From contig JBOHER010000278.1 of assembly GCA_050701115.1 (NCBI GenBank), positions 1 through 24,075 of the forward strand: DNA of 24,075 bases, read 5' to 3'. Of this stretch, positions 1 through 8,472 are shown in pieces. The stretch comes from JBOHER01 sp050701115. GTDB lineage: Bacteria; Actinomycetota; Actinomycetes; Mycobacteriales; Pseudonocardiaceae. Made by a program: the position numbers and the translations under genes. The notes beneath the pieces were generated by a model. That model had not been told where the DNA came from. It was given only the letters and a program-made list of their open reading frames with translations, and did no database searches. Positions within the stretch are counted from its first letter, which is position 1, and each line of letters opens with the position of its first letter.

Positions 1-1
1 G

Positions 2-295
2 CACGTACCCTCGCCTGCCCACTTACCTTGGTCGGGGTCGCCTTGGAGGCCCGGCTCCAGCACGGCCATCTACGCCTCCACCCCGGTCCCCGGTACCCGG
101 GTTCTGACCGTGGATCTGGCGCACCGTCTCGGCGTAGAGCCACGCCCCGCCGCCATCCTGAAGGCCATCCGCGCACACGGGCCGTCGGATGCCGCTGACG
201 CGATGCTGCTGCACCTCGGCAATGGCCAGCGACCCTGCCGACCGAGGGCGTGTCTTACGTGCGGTGGCCCGACTCTGACCCGATTCCGCGAATAG
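2..295 (+). other. Open frame running in from the left edge, unassigned
   Basis: The frame is open from the first bases to a TAG at 293-295 and could be the C-terminal end of a protein that begins outside the window. Third codon positions from about 90 to 230 are G/C rich, which is compatible with coding, but I recognise no domain. The last 20 or so residues are rich in Arg and Cys and look less protein-like. The opposite strand is also open here, so the coding strand is uncertain. Confidence 0.2.
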
Positions 296-539
296 TGGTC
301 GGAGTTGATCTTCAGATGTGGAAATGATCTTGCTTGTGCTCGTCTTCCGGGGCGGGCAGCCTGCGCCCATCGGTGGAGTCGCTCCCTACCTGGCCCATTT
401 GCCATCAGCCGACTCTGTCCACTGGCGACGTCGGCAGGCTCGGCGACGACGTCATGCTCGAGTTTGTCAGTAGAGCGCCTCGTTCGAACGAGCGGGAACC
501 GGCCACCCGGCGAATGGCTACTCTAACGCCCCCTGTTGA
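296..539. other. Interval with no recognisable gene
   Basis: I see no credible reading frame, RNA gene or repeat on either strand here. The interval separates the unassigned left-edge frame from the brnT promoter region. Confidence 0.4.
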
Positions 540-556
540 GGTATAGTTTTTATACC
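540..556 (+). promoter_or_regulatory. Palindromic operator/promoter candidate of brnTA
   Basis: A perfect inverted repeat GGTATA-N5-TATACC lies 19 bases before the brnT start. Its left arm includes TATAGT (542-547), a good -10 candidate; no clear -35 is visible. Antitoxin-mediated autorepression is established for BrnTA modules, so this palindrome is the obvious candidate for the BrnA-bound operator. That assignment is inference from position and symmetry. Confidence 0.5.
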
Positions 557-575
557 AGAAGGGAATGAGGGGCGG

Positions 576-836
576 ATGGAGTTCGAGTATGACCCGAACA
601 AGAGCACCGCAAACCGCGAGAAGCACGGCATTGACTTCGGTGAAGCTCAACGCCTGTGGCTCGATTCCCTGAGGGTCGAAGTTCCCGCACGGACAGTGGA
701 CGAGCCGAGATTGTTGGTGATCGGCCAGATCGACGGCAAGCACTGGTCCGCTGTAGTGACATTCCGGGAGAGCAAGGTCAGGATCATCTCGGTTCGGCGA
801 TCTCGGCAAGAGGAGGTAGCGATCTATGAAGGCTAA
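576..836 (+). CDS. brnT: BrnT family toxin (type II TA ribonuclease)
   Basis: This 86-residue protein matches the BrnT (formerly DUF497) family over its whole length: FEYDPNKSTANREKHGIDF at the N-terminus, a central DEPRLLVIG, then HWSAVVTF and RIISVRRSRQEEVAIYEG at the C-terminus. BrnT is a RelE-like RNase toxin that cleaves RNA and arrests translation; BrnA neutralises it. The toxin is the first gene, as is usual for this family. The ATG follows a GGGGCGG purine-rich stretch. Its stop overlaps the downstream brnA start by 11 bases, implying coupled translation. The gene is full length with no visible damage to the conserved K, H and R positions. Confidence 0.9.
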   Translation: MEFEYDPNKSTANREKHGIDFGEAQRLWLDSLRVEVPARTVDEPRLLVIGQIDGKHWSAVVTFRESKVRIISVRRSRQEEVAIYEG

Positions 837-1062
837 CGAGTTCGACGAGAAGTTCGATCGCGGAGACGACATCACGTCCGCTCTGGATCTCTCCAAGACT
901 CACCGGCACGGAGCGGAACAGCGCCGAGTCAACGTCGACTTTCCCATCTGGATGATCGCGGCGTTGGACCGGGAGGCCCGACGACTAGGTGTCACCCGCC
1001 AGTCGATCATCAAGGTCTGGATCGCGGAGCGCCTCGAGCACCACAGCGGCACCGCGGCATGA
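826..1062 (+). CDS. brnA: BrnA family antitoxin (CopG-like ribbon-helix-helix)
   Basis: This 78-residue protein has the BrnA layout: an acidic N-terminal segment (MKANEFDEKFDRGDDIT, LDLS) expected to bind the toxin, then a ribbon-helix-helix DNA-binding domain from about residue 33 (RRVNVDFPIWMIAALDREA, RLGVTRQSIIKVWIAERLE). The ATG lies inside brnT, with AGGAGG at 810-815 as ribosome binding site. Known BrnA proteins dimerise, bind BrnT and repress their own promoter; the palindrome at 540-556 is the likely target here. The pair sits just outside the amine-oxidase operon and converges on it. Confidence 0.9.
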   Translation: MKANEFDEKFDRGDDITSALDLSKTHRHGAEQRRVNVDFPIWMIAALDREARRLGVTRQSIIKVWIAERLEHHSGTAA

Positions 1063-1131
1063 GCTGCCCCGATCTGACCCCCTGCGGTGCTGGCGAGTCA
1101 GGGAGTTGTCGCTGCTGACAAGGTTGGCGGG

Positions 1132-1160
1132 ACCGGGAATCGGCCGAGATCTGGCCCGGT
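1132..1160. terminator. Possible hairpin between convergent brnA and amine oxidase gene
   Basis: ACCGGG (1132-1137) and CCCGGT (1155-1160) form an inverted repeat with a 17-base interior that itself contains CGGCCG. It lies in the 202-base interval between two convergent genes and could end transcription from either side. There is no clear T-run, so this is weak. I see nothing else in 1063-1264. Confidence 0.25.
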
Positions 1161-1264
1161 GTCAGCCGGACCGGGCGTATCAACAGGTGGCTGATTTCGT
1201 ACGTCGCTGTCAGTTCGTCCGACAGTGCTGCCCAGCCTCGGCAGATCGCGCCGAACATCTCTCG

Positions 1265-3268
1265 TCACCCCTCCCCATGGCACGCGCCAGGGACGCTTGG
1301 CGTACAGCAGTCCTGCTTGGCCGTGCTGGGCGGGACGTCCACGGACGGGGCCCGGTCGAAGAAGCCGACCGGCCGCAGCATGAACCCGATCCGCTCGACC
1401 GGCATGATCGGCCAGTCCTCCGTACGGACGGCATGCGAGACACCGAACGTGTGCCAGACGACGACATCGGTGTCCAGCAACTCCCTGTCCTGCTGGACCC
1501 ACGCGGGTAGCCCGGCGCCACCCGGGTGCTGCCCCGGGTGGTCCCCTGCCGCGTGCAGTTCGTCGGGATGGTGCCGGGTCACCCACAGGTGCGCCCGGGC
1601 GAACCCCGCGCGGCGCCCCACGCTGGAGTCCTCGCCGGCCAGCATCAACGGTCCGGCGTGTGGCATCAGCTTGTAGCCCACCGGCTCGCCGAGATGATTG
1701 AGCTTGCCCCGGTTGACGATCTTCCACGAGCGCGCCTTGAGGGGATCGACGAACCGGCGGCCCTCCGACTCGCGGGTGATCGGCGCGGACCGGACCTCCA
1801 TCGCCTGGCCCCAAGGGTTGTCCGGGCCCGACTCGGAGGCCACCAGGTCGGTCTCGACGACGGTGTTGGCGAAGCCGTCGACCGCCATGTCGAGGCGCAC
1901 GTTGAACAGGTGCTGGTGGTGCGGCGCCGCCAGATCGGGAGCCAGCCGCTCACCATGCCGGAGCTCGTCATCCGGGCGGACTCCCCGGGTCAGCACGATT
2001 CCGGTGAGCTTGACCTCCAGTTCGATGGAGCCGTCCTGGTAAAAGGACCAGTAGAAGCCGTAGTCGTAGTTGCCGACGGTGGCGATGTTGGAGATCACCA
2101 GCCGCCGCGACCGGCGTACGTAGGGCTGACCGGTCACCAGGTCGGTGTGCTTGGCGAGGATGGAGAAGTCCTCCTCGTGCATGCAGATCGCGTTCTGGAT
2201 CTCGTAGGGCTCGCCGGACCGGTCGCTCAGGGTGGCGTCGAAGTAGTGGATGGCGCCCAGGCAGTCGCAGCCCAGCGTCAACGAGTTCGTCGTCCGCCCG
2301 ATGCCGTACTCGCCGCCGTCGAAGTAGGTCCGCCAGTAGAACCCGTCGTGCGGATCACCGTAGGGCACCACCATTTCCGACAGGCTCGCGCGGTGCACCA
2401 CCTGTCGCCAGGTGCCGCCGTCGCGGTACCGGATGTCGCCGAGCATCAGCCCGTCCACCGGGTGCAGCGCGACGTGCAGGCGCCAGTTCTGCCACTCGAC
2501 GATGTTGCCGTCAACGGAGAAGCTGACACCTTCGGGCTGGATGATGTCGAGTGGGCGCAGGTCCGTCCGCCAGCCCCCGACCGCTGCCTCCTCGACGTAG
2601 TCGCCGACGGCGGTCGACAGCGGCACGATTTCCCCGTCGAGGACGTCGAGCACCTCGCCCGAGTCGACGTCGACCGCCGCGCGCAGGTTCTCGATCGGCC
2701 GGGCATAAGGGTTGCTGCCTGCCGACGGACGCAGATACGGCGTCGCCCAGACGATGCGTCGCCCGGCGGGGTTCTGCGGGAAGGTCCCGGGTGCCAGCGG
2801 GTCGACCTGGACCGTGGTCGGGTCCTCGATGCCGCGGCGACGCAGGGCGTCGACGAACCGATTGTCGGCGAGTACGGCGGTGGCCGCCGCTTCGAAGTCC
2901 TCGGCGGCGATGGGCGGGCACGCGTCGCCGAGGACGGCCCACGTTTCCACCGCGACGTCGGCGCCGGTCAGCCGCGCGGTGGCTTCATAGGTGCGCCGCG
3001 CATCCCGGTCGCGGACCACCACCCTGGCTCGACGCCCGAAACCTCGGCCCGGCTGGTGGGCGGCCACTTCCTCTTTCGGCGGGTCGACCAGGGCGACGAG
3101 CGGGAAACTCGCGCCCAGTTCCCCGGTGTCGAGCTCGGGATGCGCGTCCCGCACCGCCCGAACGGCCGCTCGAATCTCCGCTGCGGTCAGCGGGTCGAAC
3201 GGGTGGCGCGCGGCTTGGGTGTTAGCGGCCTGTTCGGCTGCCTGGACAACGGCCTCTTTCGGGCTCAC
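1265..3268 (-). CDS. Copper amine oxidase (primary-amine oxidase, TPQ-containing)
   Basis: This 667-residue protein is a full-length copper/topaquinone amine oxidase, which turns primary amines plus O2 and water into aldehyde, ammonia and H2O2. Tyr401 in NYDYG is the topaquinone precursor. His451 and His453 (HQHLFNVRLD) and His612 (WHTFGVSHAVRTEDWP) are the copper ligands, and Asp317 (YFDGGEYG) is the catalytic base. The spacings (84 from Asp to Tyr, 161 between the second-domain His pair and the last His) agree with Arthrobacter globiformis AGAO. The N2/N3 domains occupy roughly residues 20-230. It starts with GTG preceded by CAGGAG. No signal peptide is seen, so it is probably cytoplasmic. 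It is the last gene of a six-gene operon, 17 bases after the permease. Substrate (tyramine, phenethylamine, histamine or other) cannot be told. Confidence 0.95.
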   Translation of the reverse strand: MSPKEAVVQAAEQAANTQAARHPFDPLTAAEIRAAVRAVRDAHPELDTGELGASFPLVALVDPPKEEVAAHQPGRGFGRRARVVVRDRDARRTYEATARLTGADVAVETWAVLGDACPPIAAEDFEAAATAVLADNRFVDALRRRGIEDPTTVQVDPLAPGTFPQNPAGRRIVWATPYLRPSAGSNPYARPIENLRAAVDVDSGEVLDVLDGEIVPLSTAVGDYVEEAAVGGWRTDLRPLDIIQPEGVSFSVDGNIVEWQNWRLHVALHPVDGLMLGDIRYRDGGTWRQVVHRASLSEMVVPYGDPHDGFYWRTYFDGGEYGIGRTTNSLTLGCDCLGAIHYFDATLSDRSGEPYEIQNAICMHEEDFSILAKHTDLVTGQPYVRRSRRLVISNIATVGNYDYGFYWSFYQDGSIELEVKLTGIVLTRGVRPDDELRHGERLAPDLAAPHHQHLFNVRLDMAVDGFANTVVETDLVASESGPDNPWGQAMEVRSAPITRESEGRRFVDPLKARSWKIVNRGKLNHLGEPVGYKLMPHAGPLMLAGEDSSVGRRAGFARAHLWVTRHHPDELHAAGDHPGQHPGGAGLPAWVQQDRELLDTDVVVWHTFGVSHAVRTEDWPIMPVERIGFMLRPVGFFDRAPSVDVPPSTAKQDCCTPSVPGACHGEG

Positions 3269-3285
3269 TTCTGCTCTCCTGCCTG

Positions 3286-4764
3286 CTACTCTAACGCGTT
3301 GACTGCCGACGCCTGGTCGAGGTTGGGCCGCTCGTCACCGGTGACGAAGTCACTGCCGAGCTTGTCGTAGATCTCCGGCCGCCTGCGCCTGAGATATCCC
3401 GCCACGGCCACGGCCGCGATGACGGTCGCCAGCAACAGCCAGGGCAGCCGGGTGATCACCGGCGAATCAGATCCGGCGATCGTGGAGAAGTTGGCGACGG
3501 CCATCACGAACGCCACGATCAAGCCCGCACCGCCCAGCGCCGGGGCGACCAGGGTCGACAGATAGCGCCGGTCGCGGCGCTTGCGGAAGAAGACGACGAC
3601 AGCCACCGCCGCCGCCGCCTGCAGGGCGATGATGCCCAGCGTTCCGAAACCGGTCATGGTCGGAACGGTCACCAAGATCGGATCAGCGCCCACTGCGACG
3701 AAGGCCGCCACGAGCGTCGCCGACAGGCCCATCTGCACCGCGCTCGCGACGTGCGGCGAACCCATCCTGTGGTGCGTGCGCCCGAGCACCTCGGGCAGCA
3801 CCCGGGCGCGGCCCATGGCGAAAATATATCGCGTCGCCGAGTTGTGCAGGGCCAGCAGCGCGGCGAACAGGCTGACGACCAGCAGCATTTGCATGACGTC
3901 GGTGAGGAAGCCACCGAGATGCTGGTGCGAGACGGCGAACAGCAGCCCGGCGGTGTCCGCCTGTGCGGCGGCTCCGGACTTGGCGACACCCAGCGAGCTG
4001 ACCACCGCCAGCGTGGTGATCGTGTAGAACAGCCCGATAATCGCGATCGCAGCATAGGTCGCCCGCGGGATCGTGCGGTGCGGCTCTCGGGCCTCCTCGG
4101 CGAAGATCGCGGTCGCCTCGAATCCGAGAAATGCGTTGAACGCGAACAGGAAGCCGAGCCCTGCGCCCGCGCCGAGCACAATACCCGGATCGAACGCGGT
4201 GAGATCAAACCCTTCGGTGAACAGGATGGAAACGTCGAGCACGACCAATATGAGGGTCTCGAGGATCAGCGAGACGCCCAGCACCTTCGCGCTGACACCG
4301 ACACCACGGCGACCCAGGATCAGCACGGCCAGCACGGAGGCGGCGCTCCACAGCTGCCACGGCAGGTCGACGTGCAGGACGTCACCGACAACCGCCCCGG
4401 TGAACACGCCGCTGACCACCACGGCACCGGTGACGAAGCTGTTGTAGCCGACCAGCGCGACGAAGGCGGTGACCAGACCCGCTGTCCGGCCCATCGCCCG
4501 GGTGACGTAGGCGTAGAACGCCCCGGCATTGACCACGTGCCTGCTCATCCGCGCGTAGCCGACCGCGAACAGCAGCAGCACGATCGCGGCGAACAGGAAG
4601 GAGCCGGGCATCCCGCCCCCGTTGCCCAGCGCGATGCCCAGGGGTGCGATCACGATCATGGCCGTGAGCGGCGCGACGGCCGCGAGCACGAGGAACACGA
4701 TCCCCGGGGCACCGAGGGCGTTCTTGGTGAGTCGACCTTGCGTGGTGGCAGACGGGGTGCTCAT
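3286..4764 (-). CDS. APC superfamily amino acid/amine permease
   Basis: The 492-residue protein is strongly hydrophobic with about 12 membrane segments and begins with an APC-type first helix (GAPGIVFLVLAAVAPLTAMI). FLGFEATAIFAEEAREPHRT near residue 215 is the characteristic conserved loop of this superfamily, and NSATRYIFAMGRARVLPEVLG near 310 is another APC signature. It probably imports the amine oxidised by the neighbouring amine oxidase; this is inferred from operon position. Its ATG overlaps the stop of the upstream MFS gene as ATGA, with AAGGAG before it inside that gene's last codons, so the two transporters are translationally coupled. The C-terminal tail of about 40 residues is cytoplasmic and charged. 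Confidence 0.9.
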   Translation of the reverse strand: MSTPSATTQGRLTKNALGAPGIVFLVLAAVAPLTAMIVIAPLGIALGNGGGMPGSFLFAAIVLLLFAVGYARMSRHVVNAGAFYAYVTRAMGRTAGLVTAFVALVGYNSFVTGAVVVSGVFTGAVVGDVLHVDLPWQLWSAASVLAVLILGRRGVGVSAKVLGVSLILETLILVVLDVSILFTEGFDLTAFDPGIVLGAGAGLGFLFAFNAFLGFEATAIFAEEAREPHRTIPRATYAAIAIIGLFYTITTLAVVSSLGVAKSGAAAQADTAGLLFAVSHQHLGGFLTDVMQMLLVVSLFAALLALHNSATRYIFAMGRARVLPEVLGRTHHRMGSPHVASAVQMGLSATLVAAFVAVGADPILVTVPTMTGFGTLGIIALQAAAAVAVVVFFRKRRDRRYLSTLVAPALGGAGLIVAFVMAVANFSTIAGSDSPVITRLPWLLLATVIAAVAVAGYLRRRRPEIYDKLGSDFVTGDERPNLDQASAVNALE

Positions 4765-5951
4765 CGAACTTCTCCTTGCACTGCAGCCCGGGAGCTATGA
4801 ATGACCATCACACAAGCCATCGAAAGCAACACCCCCACGGTCGCCAGCACCAGCATCTCGTCGAATCCGCCGCTGGAACCGATCAGCACGCCGCTGACGT
4901 AGGGACCGACCGCGAAGCCTGAGCCAATCATCAGGTTGGTGCTGTTCATGACCTGCCCGCCGCTGCTCAGGTTGGACAGGCTGGAGAGCAGGTAGGGAAG
5001 GATGAACGTCCAGGCGAACTTGAAGACGACGGCCGCGACGGCGAACCGCGCCACCCCGGGCGCCCCGAACAGCAGCACCACGCTCGCGGCCATACCCAGG
5101 TACCCGGCCAGTAGGAACTCCCTGCGCCGCGGGCTGTCGCCGAGGACGGTGGCCACCAGGGCGGAAACGATGCCGGCCACGGTTGCCACGGACAGCACCA
5201 TGCTGCTGGCGGACAGGTCGATGCCTGCGCCGGAGGAGATGGCCGCCATGAAGGTCCAGACTCCGCTCAAGGAAATGTAGAACAGGAAAACGGCAGCCAG
5301 GCCAATGGCAAACTTGCCCATCGGCATCCTCCTGACGGCGCCGCCCTCCGGACGAGTAGCCACCTCGCGGCGGAGCGCCTTGCCGTCGATCATCCGCACG
5401 ACGGGCAGGCAGGCCACGGCCAGAGCCGCCAACGTCCAGTAGATCGCCGCGACCGAGGTGTCGGCATAGATGGTCGGGAAAACGGCCAGGACCAGGGCCC
5501 CCATGGCCAACTGGAACACCACGAAGATGCCGAAGGCGCGACTGGGATTCGCGGTCTTTCCGCTCAGCGTAAGGAGGATGACCGTGATGGACCCCGCCGC
5601 CAAGGACGTCACCACCCTGGCGACGACGAGCAGCGCGAAGCTGTCCAGAAAGCCGGAGACCAGGTTGCCTGCTATGACGATGCCGGTGAACAGATACGTG
5701 GCCGTGCGCAGGTCGAGTTTGGTCAGCCACAGGTATGCCGGCACGGTGGCCAAACTGAACGCGCCCAACTCCAGGGAGAAGAGCAGACCCAGCTGCGTGG
5801 GTGCCAACCCGAACTGTGCGGTGAGCTTGCCCGCGATCACCGGGGCGATCAGCAGGACCGTGTACAGCACGGAGCTGTACACCGCGATGTAGATGTAGGT
5901 TCCCTTATCCGATGCGGCGCGCGGTGGCGCGGCAAGCTGCGTTGTCGACAT
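4761..5951 (-). CDS. MFS transporter
   Basis: The 396-residue protein has 12 predicted membrane segments with a central charged loop (about residues 195-215, DGKALRREVATRPEGG) that separates two six-helix halves, as in the major facilitator superfamily. It could import a substrate or export a product of the pathway; direction and substrate cannot be read. It lies 12 bases after the amidohydrolase and overlaps the APC permease start by four bases. Having two transporters of different families in one catabolic operon suggests two different compounds, for example an N-substituted precursor and the free amine; that is inference. Confidence 0.85.
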   Translation of the reverse strand: MSTTQLAAPPRAASDKGTYIYIAVYSSVLYTVLLIAPVIAGKLTAQFGLAPTQLGLLFSLELGAFSLATVPAYLWLTKLDLRTATYLFTGIVIAGNLVSGFLDSFALLVVARVVTSLAAGSITVILLTLSGKTANPSRAFGIFVVFQLAMGALVLAVFPTIYADTSVAAIYWTLAALAVACLPVVRMIDGKALRREVATRPEGGAVRRMPMGKFAIGLAAVFLFYISLSGVWTFMAAISSGAGIDLSASSMVLSVATVAGIVSALVATVLGDSPRRREFLLAGYLGMAASVVLLFGAPGVARFAVAAVVFKFAWTFILPYLLSSLSNLSSGGQVMNSTNLMIGSGFAVGPYVSGVLIGSSGGFDEMLVLATVGVLLSMACVMVIHSSRAAVQGEVR

Positions 5952-5963
5952 GGCAAACCTCTC

Positions 5964-7673
5964 TCAGCGGGAATCTCGGCTGTCGAAGACCACCCGGCCG
6001 TCGAAGATCGTCAGCGCCACCGGGATGTCGGGGATGTCATGCGGGTTCGATGCTTCGAGGTCGCCGCCGAGGACGCAGATGTCGGCGACCTTTCCGACTT
6101 CAAGCGATCCTTTCCAGTCTTCGGCGAAGTCCTGCCAGGCGGCGTTGATCGTGTAGGCACGCAGGGCCTGGTCCAGCGAGACACATTCCTCGGGCCCGAC
6201 CGACCTGCCGCTCGCCTTGGACTCGCGCAGCATCATGCCGGCGACTCCCTGTCTCCAGTTGGGAAAGGTCACCGGAGCATCGGAGCTGGCGGCCACCGTG
6301 ACACCGGCCTCCATCGCCGTGCGGACCGGCCACTGGTACGCCGAACGCTGCTCCCCGAGCATCTCGGTCATGAGATCGGCGATGGTCCACTTCACGGTCG
6401 GGTTCATGTTGACCCCGAAGCCGTACTTCGCCATGGTCGCCAGGCTCTCGGCGCCGACGAAGTCGCCGTGGATCACGTAGTGCCGCGGGTCGGGACGCGG
6501 ATACTCCTCGACGGCGCGGGCGAACGCTTCGACAACGGCGTCGATCCCCCGGTCACCGGTGACGTGGACCCCGACCTGGTGTCCCGCGCGGTGAGCGAGC
6601 CGGATCATCGCTTCCAGCTCTTCGCCACGCATTCCCTCCGTGGCACCGTGCACACAGAGGGAGCCATGGCCGCCGCCTGCGTACTCCTCGCGCATCCACG
6701 CGGTCTTGTTCGGCGGGATTCCGTCGGCGAAGATCTTGACGCCGATGACCCGGAACACGCGGGGGTCGATGCCGGTCGGGTACCGGTAGGACGCCAGGCC
6801 GCGTGCGATCTCCTCGGCGCCGCCGGACATGCCGGTGAAGAGCAGCAGCGCGCTGACCCGGATCGGCAGGGCACCCGCCCGGGCCAGGTCGGCGTAGATC
6901 TCGAGAGCCTCGCCACCCAGCGCCCCGGCGAACAGGCCATCACCTCCAGGGCCGAGCCCCGGCTCGGTGAAGCTGGTGATGCCCTCGGCGTGCAGCGTCG
7001 TGATCGCGGTCGCGATCGCCTGTTCGCGGTCGGTCCGCGTCAGCGGCGGCACCACTCGCTGGACGAGGTCCTGCGCCCCCTCCTGCAGCAGCCCGGTCGG
7101 GCTCCCCGACGCGTCTCGGACGATGACGCCGCCCTCGGGGGACGTGGAACTGTGCTCGATGCCTGCGACCTCGAAGGCCCGGGAGTTCGCCCACGTCATG
7201 TGCCCGGAGAAGTCCTGCAGGTACACCGGGTGGTGCGGTGCGACCGCGTCCAGGTCGGCTCGGGTCGGTAGGCGGGCCGGATCGGCCTGGCACTCCCGCA
7301 GGTATCCCAGATCCCACCCGTTGCCGCGAATCCACTCCCCCTCGGGAGTGCGCGCCACCGCCGCGGCGATCACCGCTCGAACGTCCGCGATCGACCGAAC
7401 GGCGGGATAGGAGACGTCGACCGACAGCGGTGGCCGGTTCAGGCCGAACGCGCAGCCGTGCAGGTGGGAGTCGTTGATACCCGGCAACACGGTGCGGCCT
7501 CGCGCGTCGATCACCGTGGTGTCCCGGCCCCTCAGCGCGCGCACCTCGTCGTCACTGCCGACGGCGATGATGGACCCGGCCCTGACCGCGACCGCCTTGG
7601 CGACGCTGCTCGTCGCGTCCATAGTGAGGACGCGTCCGTTGACCAGGATGACGTCCGCTTGATCGGTTCTCAT
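5964..7673 (-). CDS. YtcJ-like metal-dependent amidohydrolase
   Basis: This 569-residue protein is an amidohydrolase-superfamily (Amidohydro_3, YtcJ-like) enzyme. An N-terminal beta-sandwich (VNGRVLTMDA, VDARG-type strand) precedes the TIM barrel with the metal motif DSHLH (His70, His72), KIFADG around Lys313, VGVHVTGDRG (His370), YVIHGDF (His402) and AASSDAPV (Asp465), and the C-terminal sandwich returns with GKVADICVLG. Members hydrolyse amides and related C-N bonds; real substrates of YtcJ-type enzymes are mostly unknown. Here it may release the free amine from an N-acyl compound, which is inference from operon partners. It starts one base after the SDR stop with GAGGTG as ribosome binding site. 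Confidence 0.9.
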   Translation of the reverse strand: MRTDQADVILVNGRVLTMDATSSVAKAVAVRAGSIIAVGSDDEVRALRGRDTTVIDARGRTVLPGINDSHLHGCAFGLNRPPLSVDVSYPAVRSIADVRAVIAAAVARTPEGEWIRGNGWDLGYLRECQADPARLPTRADLDAVAPHHPVYLQDFSGHMTWANSRAFEVAGIEHSSTSPEGGVIVRDASGSPTGLLQEGAQDLVQRVVPPLTRTDREQAIATAITTLHAEGITSFTEPGLGPGGDGLFAGALGGEALEIYADLARAGALPIRVSALLLFTGMSGGAEEIARGLASYRYPTGIDPRVFRVIGVKIFADGIPPNKTAWMREEYAGGGHGSLCVHGATEGMRGEELEAMIRLAHRAGHQVGVHVTGDRGIDAVVEAFARAVEEYPRPDPRHYVIHGDFVGAESLATMAKYGFGVNMNPTVKWTIADLMTEMLGEQRSAYQWPVRTAMEAGVTVAASSDAPVTFPNWRQGVAGMMLRESKASGRSVGPEECVSLDQALRAYTINAAWQDFAEDWKGSLEVGKVADICVLGGDLEASNPHDIPDIPVALTIFDGRVVFDSRDSR

Positions 7674-7674
7674 G

Positions 7675-8472
7675 TCACACCTCGATCGACACGCGGGCGT
7701 CGAAGGGCACGGTGCCCGCGTCCACTGCGGACTGTGCGCCGTCGACCGGGATGACCGCGGCGCTGACGTAGGTCGCGGCGTCGGACAGCAGCCACGCGAT
7801 GGCGGCGGCTACCTCGTCGGACGAGGCGGGGCGGCGCGCCGGGACGAACGCCGTTGCCCTGCGGTAGGCGGCATCGACGCTCGCCTCCGTCGTTGCGGCG
7901 TAGTCCGCCATCTCAGCGTCGGCCATCTCGGTGGCCGTCCAACCAGGACAGACAACGTTGGCGCGCAAGCCCTGCGGCCCGTAGTCCACGGCGAGCGACT
8001 GGGTCAGCATCGACGCCGCCGCTTTCGAGGCGGAGTAGGCAGCCATGCCGTCACTCGCGCGCAGCGCGGCCACCGACGACACGGTGACCACCGATCCGCG
8101 TGCGGCCAGCAGGTGCGGTAATGCCTGCCGCGCCATCAGGAACACGCCGGTGAGGTTGATCCGGACGGTCTCCTCGAAGTCCTCGAGGGACAGGTCGAGA
8201 ACCGCGCCGGGACGGATCACCCCGGCGTTGAGGACCAGCCCGTCCAGTCGCCCGAATTCCTCCACGGTCTCGGCGACGATCCGGGCGGCGTGCTCCGGGC
8301 GAGCGACGTCGCCGGTGATGGCAAGCGCCCCGGTGTCCGCTGACACTTTCTCGAGCGCATCCAGTCGGCGGCCACAGATCGCCACCCGCCAGCCCGCGCC
8401 GGTCAGCCGCCCGGCGGTGGCGGCACCGATCCCGCTGCCGCCACCGGTGATCAGGGCCACCTTGCGGTTCAC
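7675..8472 (-). CDS. SDR family NAD(P)-dependent oxidoreductase
   Basis: The 265-residue protein is a classical short-chain dehydrogenase: cofactor motif TGGGSGIG (residues 9-16), a NAG motif (82-84), and a catalytic set Asn106, Ser133, Tyr146 and Lys150 (YSASK). The C-terminal PVDGAQSAVDAG is typical. It interconverts an alcohol and a carbonyl; in this operon it could act on a hydroxylated side chain or dispose of the aldehyde. I chose GTG at 8472 because it overlaps the aldehyde dehydrogenase stop (GTGA) and puts the Rossmann motif at the right distance from the N-terminus. A longer in-frame extension upstream would lie wholly within the aldehyde dehydrogenase gene and has no family match. 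Confidence 0.9.
   Translation of the reverse strand: MNRKVALITGGGSGIGAATAGRLTGAGWRVAICGRRLDALEKVSADTGALAITGDVARPEHAARIVAETVEEFGRLDGLVLNAGVIRPGAVLDLSLEDFEETVRINLTGVFLMARQALPHLLAARGSVVTVSSVAALRASDGMAAYSASKAAASMLTQSLAVDYGPQGLRANVVCPGWTATEMADAEMADYAATTEASVDAAYRRATAFVPARRPASSDEVAAAIAWLLSDAATYVSAAVIPVDGAQSAVDAGTVPFDARVSIEV

Noticed and set aside
1010..1258. Minus-strand frame after the amine oxidase stop as an extra gene or C-terminal extension
   Set aside because: No recognisable domain, no ribosome binding site of note, and it overlaps the end of brnA; the amine oxidase is already full length.
517..3297. Identical 13-mer GCTACTCTAACGC at 517-529 and 3285-3297, possible repeat or junction
   Set aside because: A match of this length between two places in 24 kb is expected by chance, and neither site has a flanking structure.
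1526..3370. 614-residue plus-strand open frame opposite the copper amine oxidase
   Set aside because: The opposite strand has all catalytic residues at correct spacing; this frame is a GC-driven shadow.
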